From Pseudomonas sp. MH9.2 (GTDB lineage Bacteria > Pseudomonadota > Gammaproteobacteria > Pseudomonadales > Pseudomonadaceae), in NCBI RefSeq assembly GCF_034353875.1, contig NZ_CP133784.1, forward strand, positions 310,001-374,000: 64,000 nucleotides of DNA. Reading direction: 5' to 3'. Below the pieces are notes generated by a model that saw nothing but the letters and a program-made list of their open reading frames with translations, did not search any database and was not told where the DNA came from. Numbering within the stretch: the first letter of the stretch is position 1; each line of letters begins with the position of its first letter. The translations under genes and the position numbers were made by a program. Positions 27,729-37,622 of the stretch are shown one piece after another.

Positions 27729-29532
27729 CCTGTTCCTCCAAAACATCAGTCGTTATCAGGCTGACAATGGCCGTGTAGGGGTTGAGGGTTCCCCGCCGGG
27801 AAAGTTCGGCCGCCCCAGGCAGGGTTTCATACAAAAGAGTGTCCCGATGAGCTGCGGCCAGCTTGACCGGGCGCTCGCCGAGGTTTAGGTCGATGCGCAA
27901 GACACTGCCGTCACCCATACGCCAGCGAGCCGTAAGGGCTCCTTCGTCCAGCACGTGAGTGTCCAGCGCCTGCGCACCTGACAGGCGTGGAATGATTTCG
28001 CGATGGCGAATGCTCAACAATTGTTGGTATAGCGCTAGCCAGCGTTGATGATCAATGCCTTTGTCCGTGTTCAGGTGCATTGTCTCGTAGGCGGGGCGCG
28101 ATGCCTCGAACGTGCTGTGGGCATTTGGGTCGGGGATGCACTCACGCTGCTCTTCATCGGCAAATGCCGGGAAGTCGGCAAACTCGGCGCGACGGCCCTC
28201 ACGCACGGCATCGGCCAACTCGTCATGGTGGCTGGTGAAAAAAAGGAAGGGTTCACTTGCGGCCCATTCATCGCCCATGAACATCAACGGAATCATGGGC
28301 GAGAGCAGGAGCAATACCGTGGCGGCCCGCAATGCGGGACCGGCGCTCAGTTGCGGCAGACGCTCGCCGAAGGCACGGTTGCCAACCTGATCGTGATTCT
28401 GCAGGAACAGCACGAAGGCGCTAGGGGGTAAATGCCCACTGGAGTGCCCTCTGCTATTGCCGTGGCGATTACTCTCGCCCTGGTAAACGAAGCCCTGGCT
28501 CAAGCAGCGGGCCAGCTTTTGGGTAGGTTCATGGGCGAAGTCGGCGTAGTAGGCATCGCTTTCTCCTGTCAGCAGAACGTGTAAGGCGTTATGACCGTCA
28601 TCGTTCCACTGCGCATCGAAGGCTTGTTCCAGCAAGCTGGCTTCGTTGAATTCATTTTCCAGTGTCAACCAGACCTGTCGGGACGGGGCAATCTGCTCGC
28701 GAACTCGTCGGGCGAAGTCCTGGAGGAAGGTGGGATCATTGATTGCGTGTGCCGCGTCCAGACGCAGACCATCGAAGCGATAGTCGAGTAACCACATCAA
28801 GGCGTTATCAATGAAAAAGTCGCGCACTTCCTCGCGTAGGAAGTCGATGGCTGGGCCCCAAGGGGTTTTCACATCATCGCGGAAAAAGCCTTTGGCATAC
28901 TGGCCCAGGTAATTGCCATCCGGCCCGAAGTGGTTGTAGACCACGTCAAGTATCACCATCAGGCCATAACCGTGCGCGGCGTCGATCAAGTGTTTGAGCT
29001 GGTCGGGTTTGCCGTAGGTCGATTGCGGTGCATAAGGCAACACACCGTCGTAGCCCCAGTTACGCCCGCCAGGAAACTGTGCCAGGGGCATCAACTCAAT
29101 CGCGGTAACACCCAGTGCCGCCAAACGGGGTAAATGTTTTTCGACTTCGGCGTAGCCACCCAGTACCCCCACGTGCAGTTCATAAATAACAGCTTCCCGC
29201 CACGGCCGTCCTAGCCAATCAGTGTGCAACCAGCAATAGGCCAAAGGATCGACGACAACGCTGGCGGAATGCACATCGGACACCTGGGCACGGGAAGCTG
29301 GATCAGGGACTTTCATTTCTCCATCGATGTTGTAGTAATAGCGACTGCCCGCAGAGCAGCGAGTCTCCAACACAAACCAGCCATTGTCCTGCGGCAACAT
29401 GGTCAGCGACTGCCCGCTTTCGAACTCGACACTGACGTAATAGGCATCCGGTGCCCAGAGGGCAAACCGGGTGTGTTCAGGGTCCAGTAATACGGCGCCG
29501 TGGCGCCAGTTTTTATCCGTGCGCAGAGGCAT
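27721..29532 (-). CDS. treZ: Maltooligosyltrehalose trehalohydrolase
   Basis: A 603-residue GH13 enzyme that cleaves trehalose from maltooligosyl-trehalose made by TreY. It has an N-terminal E-set domain (residues 1-95) and the catalytic regions DVVYNHFG, FDGLRLDAAHAI, LTLENEFNE and LQNHDQVGNRAFGERL. It starts 12 bases after glgA and overlaps malQ. The set glgA-treZ-malQ-treY makes trehalose from alpha-glucan, an osmo- and desiccation-protectant route. Confidence 0.96.
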   Translation of the reverse strand: MPLRTDKNWRHGAVLLDPEHTRFALWAPDAYYVSVEFESGQSLTMLPQDNGWFVLETRCSAGSRYYYNIDGEMKVPDPASRAQVSDVHSASVVVDPLAYCWLHTDWLGRPWREAVIYELHVGVLGGYAEVEKHLPRLAALGVTAIELMPLAQFPGGRNWGYDGVLPYAPQSTYGKPDQLKHLIDAAHGYGLMVILDVVYNHFGPDGNYLGQYAKGFFRDDVKTPWGPAIDFLREEVRDFFIDNALMWLLDYRFDGLRLDAAHAINDPTFLQDFARRVREQIAPSRQVWLTLENEFNEASLLEQAFDAQWNDDGHNALHVLLTGESDAYYADFAHEPTQKLARCLSQGFVYQGESNRHGNSRGHSSGHLPPSAFVLFLQNHDQVGNRAFGERLPQLSAGPALRAATVLLLLSPMIPLMFMGDEWAASEPFLFFTSHHDELADAVREGRRAEFADFPAFADEEQRECIPDPNAHSTFEASRPAYETMHLNTDKGIDHQRWLALYQQLLSIRHREIIPRLSGAQALDTHVLDEGALTARWRMGDGSVLRIDLNLGERPVKLAAAHRDTLLYETLPGAAELSRRGTLNPYTAIVSLITTDVLEEQDE

Positions 29533-29544
29533 CCGTTAACCCCT

Positions 29545-31131
29545 TTAATAGTGAACAGAAGCACCTACATTTTTTTTCAGCAGGTCTTGGTACAGATCGG
29601 CGTAAGGCTCCACGGCCTTATGCCAATTGAACGGAGCGGCCATGGCGCGGCAACGCATGGCATTGAGCAGCTCAGGATTGGCGAAGACCTTGATCGCCCG
29701 CGTCAGCGCTTCGGCGTAGCTTTCCACAGTCGATTCTTCGAACAGAAAACCAGTCACGCCATCTTCAATGGTGTCGGCCAACCCCCCTGTTTTACGGGCC
29801 ACCGGCAAGGAGCCAAAACGCTGGGCATACATCTGGCTCAAGCCACAAGGCTCATAACGCGAAGGCATCAGCAAGAAATCGCTGCCGGCAAACATGCGTC
29901 GGGCATCCGTTTCGTTGAACCCGATGCGCACCCCGATCTGGCCCGGGAAACGCAGGGCCAGTGCGCGCATGGCATCCTCTTCCTCCGGTTCGCCGCGACC
30001 GATGATCGCAATTTGCCCGCCTTGATTGACGATATGCTCGGCAACACCGATGGTCAGGTCCAGGCCTTTCTGGAAGACCAGGCGCGATACCACAGCGAAC
30101 AAAGGACCCGTGGAAGGCTCAAGCTCGAACAACTCGCGTACATGGTCGGCGTTGATTTCCTTGCGCTGCCATTCGTTTGGGGCAAACCGGCAAATCAAGT
30201 GTTCATCGGTTTCCGAATCCCAACTGGCGTCGATGCCATTTGGAATCCCGCTGAGCAGTCCTTGCCTGGCCTTGCTTTGCAGAAAGCCTTCCAGACCACA
30301 GCCAAAGGCCGGCGTGGTGATTTCCTTGGCGTAAGTCGCACTCACGGTGGTGATGTGGCTGGCATAAGCCATGCCTGCCTTGATGAATGAGAGCTTGCCG
30401 TAGAACTCCATGCCGTCGGCGCCCAACGCCTGGTCAGGAATACCCAGTTCGCGGCTGGAGCCGGTGCTGACCGTGCCTTGATACGCCAGGTTGTGGATGG
30501 TGAAGATGCTCGGTGTGGCCTGACCCCGCCAGCGCATATACGCCGGCGCCAATCCGGCAGGCCAATCGTGGGCATGCACCAGTTCCGGGCACCACTGGGT
30601 TTTTACCGCGCCGGCGGCGAAGTCGGCTGCGGCCAGGCCGAGGCGGGCAAAGCGGATATGGTTGTCAGGCCAGTCACGGCCGTTGTTATCACCGTATGGC
30701 GTGCCTTCACGTTCGTACAGTTCGGGGCAGATCAGCACGTAAATGACCAGACCGTCTTTCATGTCCATGCGCCCGATCTTGCACGGTGGCAGGGCTGCAT
30801 GACCGCCCAGCTCGCTGATGACATGGATCGGGTTACCACTGTTGAGCACTTGCGGGTAGCCGGGAATCAGCACGCGTACATCGTGCAGGTGGCGCATGGC
30901 TCGCGGCAGTGCGGCAGACACATCGCCCAAACCTCCGGTTTTCACCAGATCAGCCAACTCTGAGGTCACGAACAGAACTTTTCTTCTGTGGGTCAGGGTA
31001 ATACTTGGCTGTGAAGTCGGCAGTTGCAGCAGTGGAACGCTAGTCGAAGCGAAGACCGGCAGATGGGTCAGCTCGCTGGCCGGCTGGTTAAAACTCTCTC
31101 CCTTCTGGGTTTTGGCAGCGGCGCTAATCAT
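29545..31131 (-). CDS. glgA: Glycogen (alpha-glucan) synthase
   Basis: A 528-residue GT5 glycosyltransferase. The N-terminal domain begins after a 48-residue extension with VLFVTSELADLVKTGGLGDV, containing the KTGGL nucleotide-sugar motif. The C-terminal domain has LLMPSRYEPCGLSQMYAQRFG, with the donor-site Glu, and the TGGLADTI loop. It elongates alpha-1,4 glucan from an NDP-glucose donor. No glgC or glgB is in the window, while galU (UDP-glucose) is. It is first in the operon and its promoter must lie in the 31132-31734 spacer. Confidence 0.95.
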   Translation of the reverse strand: MISAAAKTQKGESFNQPASELTHLPVFASTSVPLLQLPTSQPSITLTHRRKVLFVTSELADLVKTGGLGDVSAALPRAMRHLHDVRVLIPGYPQVLNSGNPIHVISELGGHAALPPCKIGRMDMKDGLVIYVLICPELYEREGTPYGDNNGRDWPDNHIRFARLGLAAADFAAGAVKTQWCPELVHAHDWPAGLAPAYMRWRGQATPSIFTIHNLAYQGTVSTGSSRELGIPDQALGADGMEFYGKLSFIKAGMAYASHITTVSATYAKEITTPAFGCGLEGFLQSKARQGLLSGIPNGIDASWDSETDEHLICRFAPNEWQRKEINADHVRELFELEPSTGPLFAVVSRLVFQKGLDLTIGVAEHIVNQGGQIAIIGRGEPEEEDAMRALALRFPGQIGVRIGFNETDARRMFAGSDFLLMPSRYEPCGLSQMYAQRFGSLPVARKTGGLADTIEDGVTGFLFEESTVESYAEALTRAIKVFANPELLNAMRCRAMAAPFNWHKAVEPYADLYQDLLKKNVGASVHY

Positions 31132-31734
31132 CTTTTTCTCCCATTCAATTCAGTGTTGGTGCAGCACTTGAGTTGTTATGGGCCATGTCCTATGGCCGGG
31201 CACACAAGCACTACGCAAGATCGGTACCTATTTACCGGTTGCGTGGTAGTAGGACGGGTGGTAATGCCCAAACTCGGGTTACGCCAATAGCTTAGGCTCT
31301 CTTTAATGATGACCCCATGGCAGAGGGCAAAGTTTCGACTTTTTTTTTACGCAGGTGTCTGGATTGCGGATCAGCGGCATTTGATTAACCACTCAAAGTG
31401 GCAGATAACAACGCATTTAACCGTCGAATCGCGCTTTTATGGGGCACGCAAACGTACAAAATCGACGCCATACCGTCCGTCTGATTGTTCGACAATCTAT
31501 CCACGCGGTTCGGTTTCCAGACAAAATCACTCGATTTCAAGGACATTTAACCCAGGAAAATAGAAGTGCCTGCGCCATTTCTCGGTGCGCCGTGGGTGCT
31601 TATTGGGGCGGATATGGTTTGTTTTTTGAGCGCGGAAGATTATTTCGCTCGTGACTCAGGTCGAGCCGGCAAGGAAATGAGCGTGTATGGGGAATATAGA
31701 ATTGCCTGCCGGATTGGCAGGCCTTTGGACAGTA
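31132..31734. other. Spacer upstream of glgA
   Basis: About 600 bases containing the promoter region of the glucan/trehalose operon. No ORF here has a convincing ribosome site or composition. A perfect 7-bp hairpin at 31704-31722 (GCCTGCC / GGCAGGC) sits just past the end of the decayed gene at 31735. Confidence 0.45.
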
Positions 31735-31947
31735 TTACTGCTGGACCACTTTAGGTACGATCGACGCAGGGGGATTGCCCCGCATCAGGCTGAAATCGTT
31801 CAAGCCTTTTAGGGGGCGCCGATGAGCCGAGGGCGCTCTTTGAAATCGAAACTGACCAGGCTTTTAGTGCAGTACAACTCATCGAAGCTCTGACCTGCCA
31901 GGTGAGTATCAAACCAGCGCTTCAATCGGGTGGTGCGTGGCTTACGG
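31735..31947 (-). pseudogene. Frameshifted gene remnant, unidentified
   Basis: Reading the minus strand, one frame gives a protein-like stretch (RLKRWFDTHLAGQSFDELYC, then KSLVSFDFKERPRLIGAP) ending in TAA. A second frame continues sensibly from the same point (LKGLNDFSLMRGNPPASIVP, then KVVQQ and stop). One extra C in the run of five C (G-run at 31812-31816 on the plus strand) would join them into a single reading. No start codon is visible upstream. It therefore looks like the C-terminal remnant of a gene broken by a homopolymer deletion, with the N-terminus lost. I do not recognise the family. A sequencing error at the run would explain the frameshift but not the missing start. Confidence 0.45.
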
Positions 31948-31965
31948 CGAGCCTGCAAAGTGATG

Positions 31966-32151
31966 TCATTTGCAGGCTTGCAGACCGTGAGTGGGTCCAG
32001 CCAGCAGAGGCTGAGACTCTTGCAGCAGCAAGATCAAATGGGCGACTTTATTCTGCAGTTGATCGCGTTCATCTTTCAGCTGCTTGAGCTCATCACGACG
32101 GATGCTGACATACAGGGTCTGGGGTGGACGTGCTGCTAGTAATGTACCCAT
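31966..32151 (-). CDS. Small coiled-coil protein, 61 aa
   Basis: A small ORF with a good ribosome site (GAGGTGAGCA before the ATG). Residues about 15-45 (SIRRDELKQLKDERDQLQNK) form a strong amphipathic helix with heptad leucines, so it probably dimerises. There is no signal peptide. Its stop codon lies in the loop of a 9-bp hairpin (31951-31959 with 31969-31977). Another ORF (32093-32299) overlaps its start in a different frame and is less credible. Function unknown. Confidence 0.55.
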   Translation of the reverse strand: MGTLLAARPPQTLYVSIRRDELKQLKDERDQLQNKVAHLILLLQESQPLLAGPTHGLQACK

Positions 32152-32459
32152 TGCTCACCTCGCAAATGGTGTGTTTCAACAACGTTAGCGGGAGGGGGGC
32201 GGTAATCATCCAAGCCTTAGCCACCTTTGCCAACCACTCTCGCTGCCGATTCTGATTTATTTTTCGCAAGAATGGAACTTTTTTATTTTTTATTGTCATG
32301 AGTGTTTCCTGATCGCGGAAGCGCGCGTTATCAGGCAGGCTCATCCCGACACCCCAGCCTGTTGCGAACTATGTCCGAGCCCTCTGGACTAACCTTTTAT
32401 GTACTGCCGGGTTATCAGGTGAGGCATTCCCTTTTCTTTGCATTAAGGAGCACCACCAC
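32152..32459. promoter_or_regulatory. Spacer upstream of gnd
   Basis: Roughly 300 bases between the small coiled-coil gene and gnd. It should hold promoters for both. AAGGAG at about 32445 is the gnd ribosome site. A minus-strand ORF beginning at 32299 has a ribosome-like AGGAAA, but overlaps the coiled-coil gene out of frame and is not accepted as a gene. Confidence 0.4.
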
Positions 32460-33437
32460 ATGCAACTTGGAATTATTGGACTGGGCCGCATGGGCGGCAA
32501 TATTGCTAGACGGTTGATGCTCAAGGGCCATTCAACCGTGGTTTACGACTGGGATGAAGCCTCCCGCACCACCCTTGCCAAAGAAGGCGCTACCGCTGTT
32601 GCAGATATTGCCGCGCTGGTGGCCGCTCTGGAGAAACCGCGCGCAGTGTGGGTCATGCTGCCAGCCGGCGAGCCGACGGAAGAGACCATCGACGTCCTCA
32701 GCCAACTGCTCGAAGCGGGTGATGTGATTATTGATGGCGGTAACACGTTCTATAAAGACGATATTCGCCGGGCCCAGGCCCTCACGCAAAAGCATTTGCA
32801 CTATATCGACGTGGGTACGTCCGGCGGCGTCTGGGGCCTCGATCGTGGTTACTGCATGATGATCGGCGGCGACAGTGCGGTGGTCCAACGTCTCGATCCA
32901 TTATTCGACAGCCTCGCCCCTGGCTATGGCTCGGTGGCGCGGACCAAAGGCCGCGACGCTCCCGATGATCGGGCTGAACGTGGCTACATTCACGCCGGCC
33001 CCGCAGGCTCCGGGCATTTTGTGAAGATGATTCACAATGGCATCGAGTACGGGATGATGCAGGCGTTTGCCGAAGGTTTTGACATTCTCAAAACGAAAGG
33101 CTCCGACAACCTTGCGCCTGAACAGCGCTTTGATCTGAATGTGGCTGATATCGCCGAAGTCTGGCGCCGCGGCAGCGTTGTATCCTCCTGGTTGCTGGAC
33201 CTGACCGCCGATGCGCTGGTTAGCGATCCGCAACTCGAGGCCTATTCCGGTTCAGTGGCTGATAGCGGCGAAGGACGCTGGACCATTGATGCGGCCATGG
33301 AGCAGTCGGTGCCTGTGCCCGTATTGTCCGGCGCGCTGTTTGCACGTTTCCGCTCACGCCAGCAGAGTACCTATGGTGACAAACTGCTTTCTGCCATGCG
33401 CTTTGGTTTTGGCGGACATAAAGAAGGACCAAAATAA
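32460..33437 (+). CDS. gnd: 6-phosphogluconate dehydrogenase, decarboxylating (short form)
   Basis: A 325-residue enzyme that oxidises 6-phosphogluconate to ribulose-5-phosphate and CO2. It starts with the Rossmann motif [12 protein letters not shown]. The substrate-binding and catalytic segment [19 protein letters not shown] (Lys and the HNGIEY block) lies near residue 181. It is about 140 residues shorter than the classical NADP enzyme, matching the GndA-like class that often prefers NAD. The stop overlaps the zwf start as TAATG, so the two are co-translated. AAGGAG precedes the ATG. Confidence 0.93.
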   Translation: MQLGIIGLGRMGGNIARRLMLKGHSTVVYDWDEASRTTLAKEGATAVADIAALVAALEKPRAVWVMLPAGEPTEETIDVLSQLLEAGDVIIDGGNTFYKDDIRRAQALTQKHLHYIDVGTSGGVWGLDRGYCMMIGGDSAVVQRLDPLFDSLAPGYGSVARTKGRDAPDDRAERGYIHAGPAGSGHFVKMIHNGIEYGMMQAFAEGFDILKTKGSDNLAPEQRFDLNVADIAEVWRRGSVVSSWLLDLTADALVSDPQLEAYSGSVADSGEGRWTIDAAMEQSVPVPVLSGALFARFRSRQQSTYGDKLLSAMRFGFGGHKEGPK

Positions 33438-34966
33438 TGGGGCTGCTGCACTCCAAGTCAAAACAAAAGCCTGAGGTTGCACCACCTACGACCTTGTTTC
33501 TGTTGGGCGCTCACGGTGATCTTGTCAAACGTTTATTGATGCCCGCGCTCTACAATTTGAGCCGGGACGGGTTGCTGGGCAGTGGCATTCACATCGTCGG
33601 CGTGGACCACAACGCAATCAGTGACATCGACTTCGCCAAAAAACTCGAAGACTTTATCCGCCAGGAAGCATCGGGCAAGGTCGCCGAGGGTGGGGCTGAG
33701 CCACTGGACCCGGAACTGTGGCGTCAACTCGCCTCGCGGATCAGCTACGTGCAGGGAGACTTCCTCGACGACTCCACCTATAGCGATATGGCCGAGAAGA
33801 TCAAAGACACTAACACAGGGAATGCGGTGTTCTACCTGGCCACGGCACCCCGTTTTTTCAGCGAAGTCGCCAAGCGCCTGGGCTCGTCCGGGTTGCTGGA
33901 GGAGCCCGATGGTTATTTCAGGCGTGTGGTGATTGAAAAGCCATTTGGCTCCGATCTGCGTAGCGCTGAAGCCCTGAACGCCTGCCTGCTCAAGGTCATG
34001 ACGGAAAAACAGATTTATCGAATCGATCACTACCTTGGCAAGGAAACGGTGCAGAACATTCTGGTCAGCCGTTTCTCCAACGGCTTATTCGAAGCCTTCT
34101 GGAATAACCACTACATCGACCACGTACAGATCACCGCTGCGGAAACCGTAGGCGTGGAAACCCGGGGCAGTTTTTACGAACATACCGGGGCGCTGCGGGA
34201 CATGGTGCCCAATCACTTGTTCCAACTGTTGGCGATGATCGCCATGGAGCCACCGGCCGCCTTTGGTGCTGACGCGGTGCGTGGGGAAAAGGCCAAGGTC
34301 ATCGGTGCGATTCGCCCATGGTCCGAGGAGGAGGCATTGGCTAATTCGGTGCGCGGTCAGTACACCGAAAGCACGATCGGCGACAAAAGCATTGCTGGCT
34401 ACCGGGAAGAGCCCAACGTGGCAGCTGACAGCACTACGGAAACCTTTGTTGCCTTAAAAGTCATGATCGACAATTGGCGCTGGGTTGGCGTGCCATTCTA
34501 TCTGCGTACAGGCAAACGCATGAGCGTCCGCGACACCGAAATAGCCATCTGCTTCAAGCCGGCGCCTTACGCACAATTTCGCGACACCGACATCGAAAGG
34601 CTCAAACCCAATTACCTGAAAATCCAGATTCAGCCTAACGAAGGCATGGGTTTCGATTTACTGGCGAAACGCCCGGGTCCGACGCTAGAACTGGAAAGCA
34701 TCCGGCTTGGCTTTGCCTACAAGGATTTCTTCGAAATGCTGCCCTCCACAGGTTATGAAACGCTGATCTTTGATTGCCTTGCGGGGGATCAAACCTTGTT
34801 CCAGCGCGCCGACAACATTGAAAATGGCTGGCGTGCGGTGCAGCCGTTTCTGGATGCATGGAGCAAAAACAGCAACGTCGAGCTGTACAAGGCCGGTGAG
34901 GATGGGCCCTCTGGTGCCGATGACTTGTTGACCCGCGACGGACGTGAATGGCACAGCATCGGATGA
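33437..34966 (+). CDS. zwf: Glucose-6-phosphate 1-dehydrogenase
   Basis: A 509-residue enzyme catalysing the first oxidative step of glucose-6-phosphate. The nucleotide loop GAHGDLVKRL is at about residue 24. The active-site signature RIDHYLGKETVQN, with Asp, His and Lys, is near residue 195. The coenzyme loop differs slightly from the canonical G-x-S-G-D-L. This copy sits with gnd rather than with hexR, pgl and edd as in the usual pseudomonad glucose locus, so it is probably a second zwf paralogue. It overlaps gnd by 1 base and the HAD gene by 4. Confidence 0.95.
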   Translation: MGLLHSKSKQKPEVAPPTTLFLLGAHGDLVKRLLMPALYNLSRDGLLGSGIHIVGVDHNAISDIDFAKKLEDFIRQEASGKVAEGGAEPLDPELWRQLASRISYVQGDFLDDSTYSDMAEKIKDTNTGNAVFYLATAPRFFSEVAKRLGSSGLLEEPDGYFRRVVIEKPFGSDLRSAEALNACLLKVMTEKQIYRIDHYLGKETVQNILVSRFSNGLFEAFWNNHYIDHVQITAAETVGVETRGSFYEHTGALRDMVPNHLFQLLAMIAMEPPAAFGADAVRGEKAKVIGAIRPWSEEEALANSVRGQYTESTIGDKSIAGYREEPNVAADSTTETFVALKVMIDNWRWVGVPFYLRTGKRMSVRDTEIAICFKPAPYAQFRDTDIERLKPNYLKIQIQPNEGMGFDLLAKRPGPTLELESIRLGFAYKDFFEMLPSTGYETLIFDCLAGDQTLFQRADNIENGWRAVQPFLDAWSKNSNVELYKAGEDGPSGADDLLTRDGREWHSIG

Positions 34967-35781
34967 ACAGTCAACGACGACCCCTCATCCAGTTTGTGTT
35001 GTGCGATATCGACGGCACCTTGTTGCGCCCCGATCACAGTTTGAGCCCGGCAAATATCGAGGCCATCGGGCAATTACGAGCGGCTGGTATCCAGTTCACC
35101 CTGGCCAGCAGCCGTCCGCCCAGGGCGATGCGTCAGCAGGTTGAAGCATTGGGTATCGATCTGCCGACCGTGGCGTTCAACGGAGGTTTGATTACCCACC
35201 CCGATGGCCGTGTGATGTCGGCCCACCGCATTCCGCAGGCGGCAGCTATCGCCAGCCTGGCAATGTTTGCCGATCACGCGTGTGCCGTTTGGGTATTCGC
35301 CGACGATGAGTGGTTATTGCTCGATCCGAATGGCGCTTACGTTGATCACGAACGTCGTACGCTGGGCTACGACCCAATCCTCGTGCCCAGTTTCGAACCC
35401 TACCTGGACCGGATAGACAAAATCGTCGCCGCCAGTGCCGATCACGCGTTACTCAAACGTCTCGAAGCACAAGTGAATCCACACATCGCCGGGCTCGCGC
35501 TGGCCTCGCGCTCACAAGTGTATTACCTGGATGTCAACGCCGTGGCGGCGAACAAAGGCGCGGCGCTGGTGACATTGGCTGAGTATGTGGGTGTATCGCT
35601 GGCACACACGGCCGCCATCGGAGACGGGGGCAACGATGTCGCGATGTTTCATAAGGCGGGACTGTCGATTGCCATGGGCCAGGGCGAGGAAAGCGTGCGC
35701 AGCCAAGCTGACTACGTCACCGGCAGCAACTTGGAGGACGGCGTGGCGACGGCAATCAAACGCTACATTCTGCCAGCCTGA
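34963..35781 (+). CDS. HAD-superfamily (Cof-type) phosphatase
   Basis: A 272-residue HAD hydrolase with a type IIB cap. Motif I is VLCDIDGTLL (nucleophile Asp and acid Asp), motif II is the Ser of ASSRPP, and motif IV is IGDGGNDVAMF near residue 215. Members dephosphorylate sugar phosphates and related metabolites. The start at 34963 overlaps the zwf stop as ATGA. In this operon a sugar phosphate such as glucose-6-P or trehalose-6-P is a reasonable substrate, but this is inference. Confidence 0.9.
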   Translation: MNSQRRPLIQFVLCDIDGTLLRPDHSLSPANIEAIGQLRAAGIQFTLASSRPPRAMRQQVEALGIDLPTVAFNGGLITHPDGRVMSAHRIPQAAAIASLAMFADHACAVWVFADDEWLLLDPNGAYVDHERRTLGYDPILVPSFEPYLDRIDKIVAASADHALLKRLEAQVNPHIAGLALASRSQVYYLDVNAVAANKGAALVTLAEYVGVSLAHTAAIGDGGNDVAMFHKAGLSIAMGQGEESVRSQADYVTGSNLEDGVATAIKRYILPA

Positions 35782-35798
35782 ATTTTTGGATACCTACT

Positions 35799-37622
35799 AT
35801 GGCCGCACTGATTGAAGACTATGCATTGCTCGGCAATTGCAGGACTGCTGCGCTAGTCACAAAGGACGGTTCGCTGGACTGGCTGTGCTTCCCTCGATTC
35901 GATGCGCCAGCCTGTTTCGCCGCTTTGCTGGGTGATAGCGATAACGGCCGCTGGAAAATCAGCCCGAAAGATCCGATCAAGCACACCGAAAGGCACTACC
36001 GCGAGGGCACGTTGATTCTCGAAACCTTGTTCGAGACCGACACCGGGCGCGCCATGCTGATCGACTTCATGCCCACGGAAACCGCCAGCAACGTGGTACG
36101 CATCGTGGTGGGACTGGAAGGGTGCGTGGGGTTCGAGCTGGACCTGTCCATACGTTTTGATTACGGCAGCAGTGTGCCGTGGGTTGAAATGCGCGATCCG
36201 CATACCCTGACGGCTGTTGCCGGGCCTGAAATGTTGGTGCTGCGCACGCCGACAGCATTGCATGCGCTGGATCACCGCACTGGCAGCGACTTTCTGGTCG
36301 AGGCTGGACAGCGCAAGGTGTTCGTCCTCAGTCATCAAGCGTCGAATCATCCAGTCCATACCGTTATCGACGGCGAAAAAGCGCTGAAAACAACTGAGCA
36401 ATTCTGGCGGAAGTTTTCTGATCGATGCCCGGAGGTCGGCCAGTGGTCAGCTCAGGTCAAGCGTTCGCTGATCACCCTCAAAGCACTCACGTATGAGCCT
36501 ACCGGCGGCATCGTCGCGGCGGTGACAACGTCACTGCCAGAGCAGTTGGGCGGAGAACGGAATTGGGATTACCGTTATTGCTGGCTGCGAGACGCAACAA
36601 TGACCCTCCTGGCATTCATGAACCTGGGTTATTACGAAGAGGCCAGCGCATGGCGGGAATGGCTGTTGCGCTCCGTGGCCGGCAATCCGGAACAGATACA
36701 GATTATGTACGGCCTGGGCGGCGAACGGCGTCTGCCGGAATACGAGCTGCCTTGGCTCGGAGGCTACGAAAACTCACGTCCGGTGCGAATCGGCAACGCT
36801 GCGGCGACGCAAATGCAACTGGATGTGTATGGCGAGGTCGCCGATGCCATGACTCAGGCCAGTAAAGGTGGTTTGCCAAGGCCGCCACGCAGCACGGCCA
36901 TCATCAAGGTGATCATGCCGTTTCTGGAAAATGTCTGGCACCTGCCTGACAAGGGCATATGGGAAATTCGTTCTGAGCCAAGGCACTTCACCCATTCCAA
37001 GGTCATGGCTTGGGTTGCCTTCGACCGCAACGCGCACTTCGCTGCCCAAGTGGCTGAAACCGAAGAGGACCACGCATTGGCGCGCCATTGCCGTGCGGTT
37101 GCCGATGAAATTCATGCGGACGTGTGCCTCAATGGCTTCGATCCGCAACTGGGCAGTTTTGTACAGACCTATGGTTCGACAGCGCTGGATGCCAGCCTGT
37201 TGCAGATCGCCTTGACCGGATTTTTGCCGGCAAATGACCCTCGGGTAATCGGCACCGTTGCCGCGATAGAAAAGGCCCTGATGCAAGAGGGTCTGCTGCT
37301 GCGCTACGACAGTGATCGGACGCAGGATGGGGTCTCCGGTAGCGAGGGGACCTTCCTGGTGTGTTCGTTCTGGCTTGCCGATGTATATGTGCTGCTGGGC
37401 CGTCATGCTGAGGCCCGCGCGTTGTTTGATCGATTGTGCGGCTTGTGCAATGACGTTGGGTTGCTGGCTGAGCAATATGACGTCTTGGGGAAGCGCATGC
37501 TCGGCAACTTCCCTCAGGCGTTCAGTCACATCGGCATTATCAACACGGCGCTGAACCTGCACCGCACGGCGTGCCCGGCCAAGGCACGAGCCAGCGGTTG
37601 TGCTGCTACAACCAATAGCTGA
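35799..37622 (+). CDS. GH15 family glycoside hydrolase (glucoamylase/trehalase-like)
   Basis: A 607-residue cytoplasmic protein without a signal peptide. The N-terminus ([20 protein letters not shown], then [11 protein letters not shown]) is typical of bacterial GH15 proteins. The catalytic toroid contains the YRYCWLRDA block and a second acidic region near [17 protein letters not shown]. Characterised relatives include glucoamylases and some trehalases. It begins 17 bases after the HAD gene and probably completes the gnd-zwf-HAD-GH15 operon. Its 3' end overlaps nhaB, on the opposite strand, by 17 bases. Confidence 0.9.
   Translation: MAALIEDYALLGNCRTAALVTKDGSLDWLCFPRFDAPACFAALLGDSDNGRWKISPKDPIKHTERHYREGTLILETLFETDTGRAMLIDFMPTETASNVVRIVVGLEGCVGFELDLSIRFDYGSSVPWVEMRDPHTLTAVAGPEMLVLRTPTALHALDHRTGSDFLVEAGQRKVFVLSHQASNHPVHTVIDGEKALKTTEQFWRKFSDRCPEVGQWSAQVKRSLITLKALTYEPTGGIVAAVTTSLPEQLGGERNWDYRYCWLRDATMTLLAFMNLGYYEEASAWREWLLRSVAGNPEQIQIMYGLGGERRLPEYELPWLGGYENSRPVRIGNAAATQMQLDVYGEVADAMTQASKGGLPRPPRSTAIIKVIMPFLENVWHLPDKGIWEIRSEPRHFTHSKVMAWVAFDRNAHFAAQVAETEEDHALARHCRAVADEIHADVCLNGFDPQLGSFVQTYGSTALDASLLQIALTGFLPANDPRVIGTVAAIEKALMQEGLLLRYDSDRTQDGVSGSEGTFLVCSFWLADVYVLLGRHAEARALFDRLCGLCNDVGLLAEQYDVLGKRMLGNFPQAFSHIGIINTALNLHRTACPAKARASGCAATTNS

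Noticed and set aside
32093..32299. Minus-strand ORF starting MTIKNKK with an AGGAAA upstream
   Set aside because: It overlaps the start of the better supported 61-residue gene out of frame and its C-terminal part has unlikely composition.
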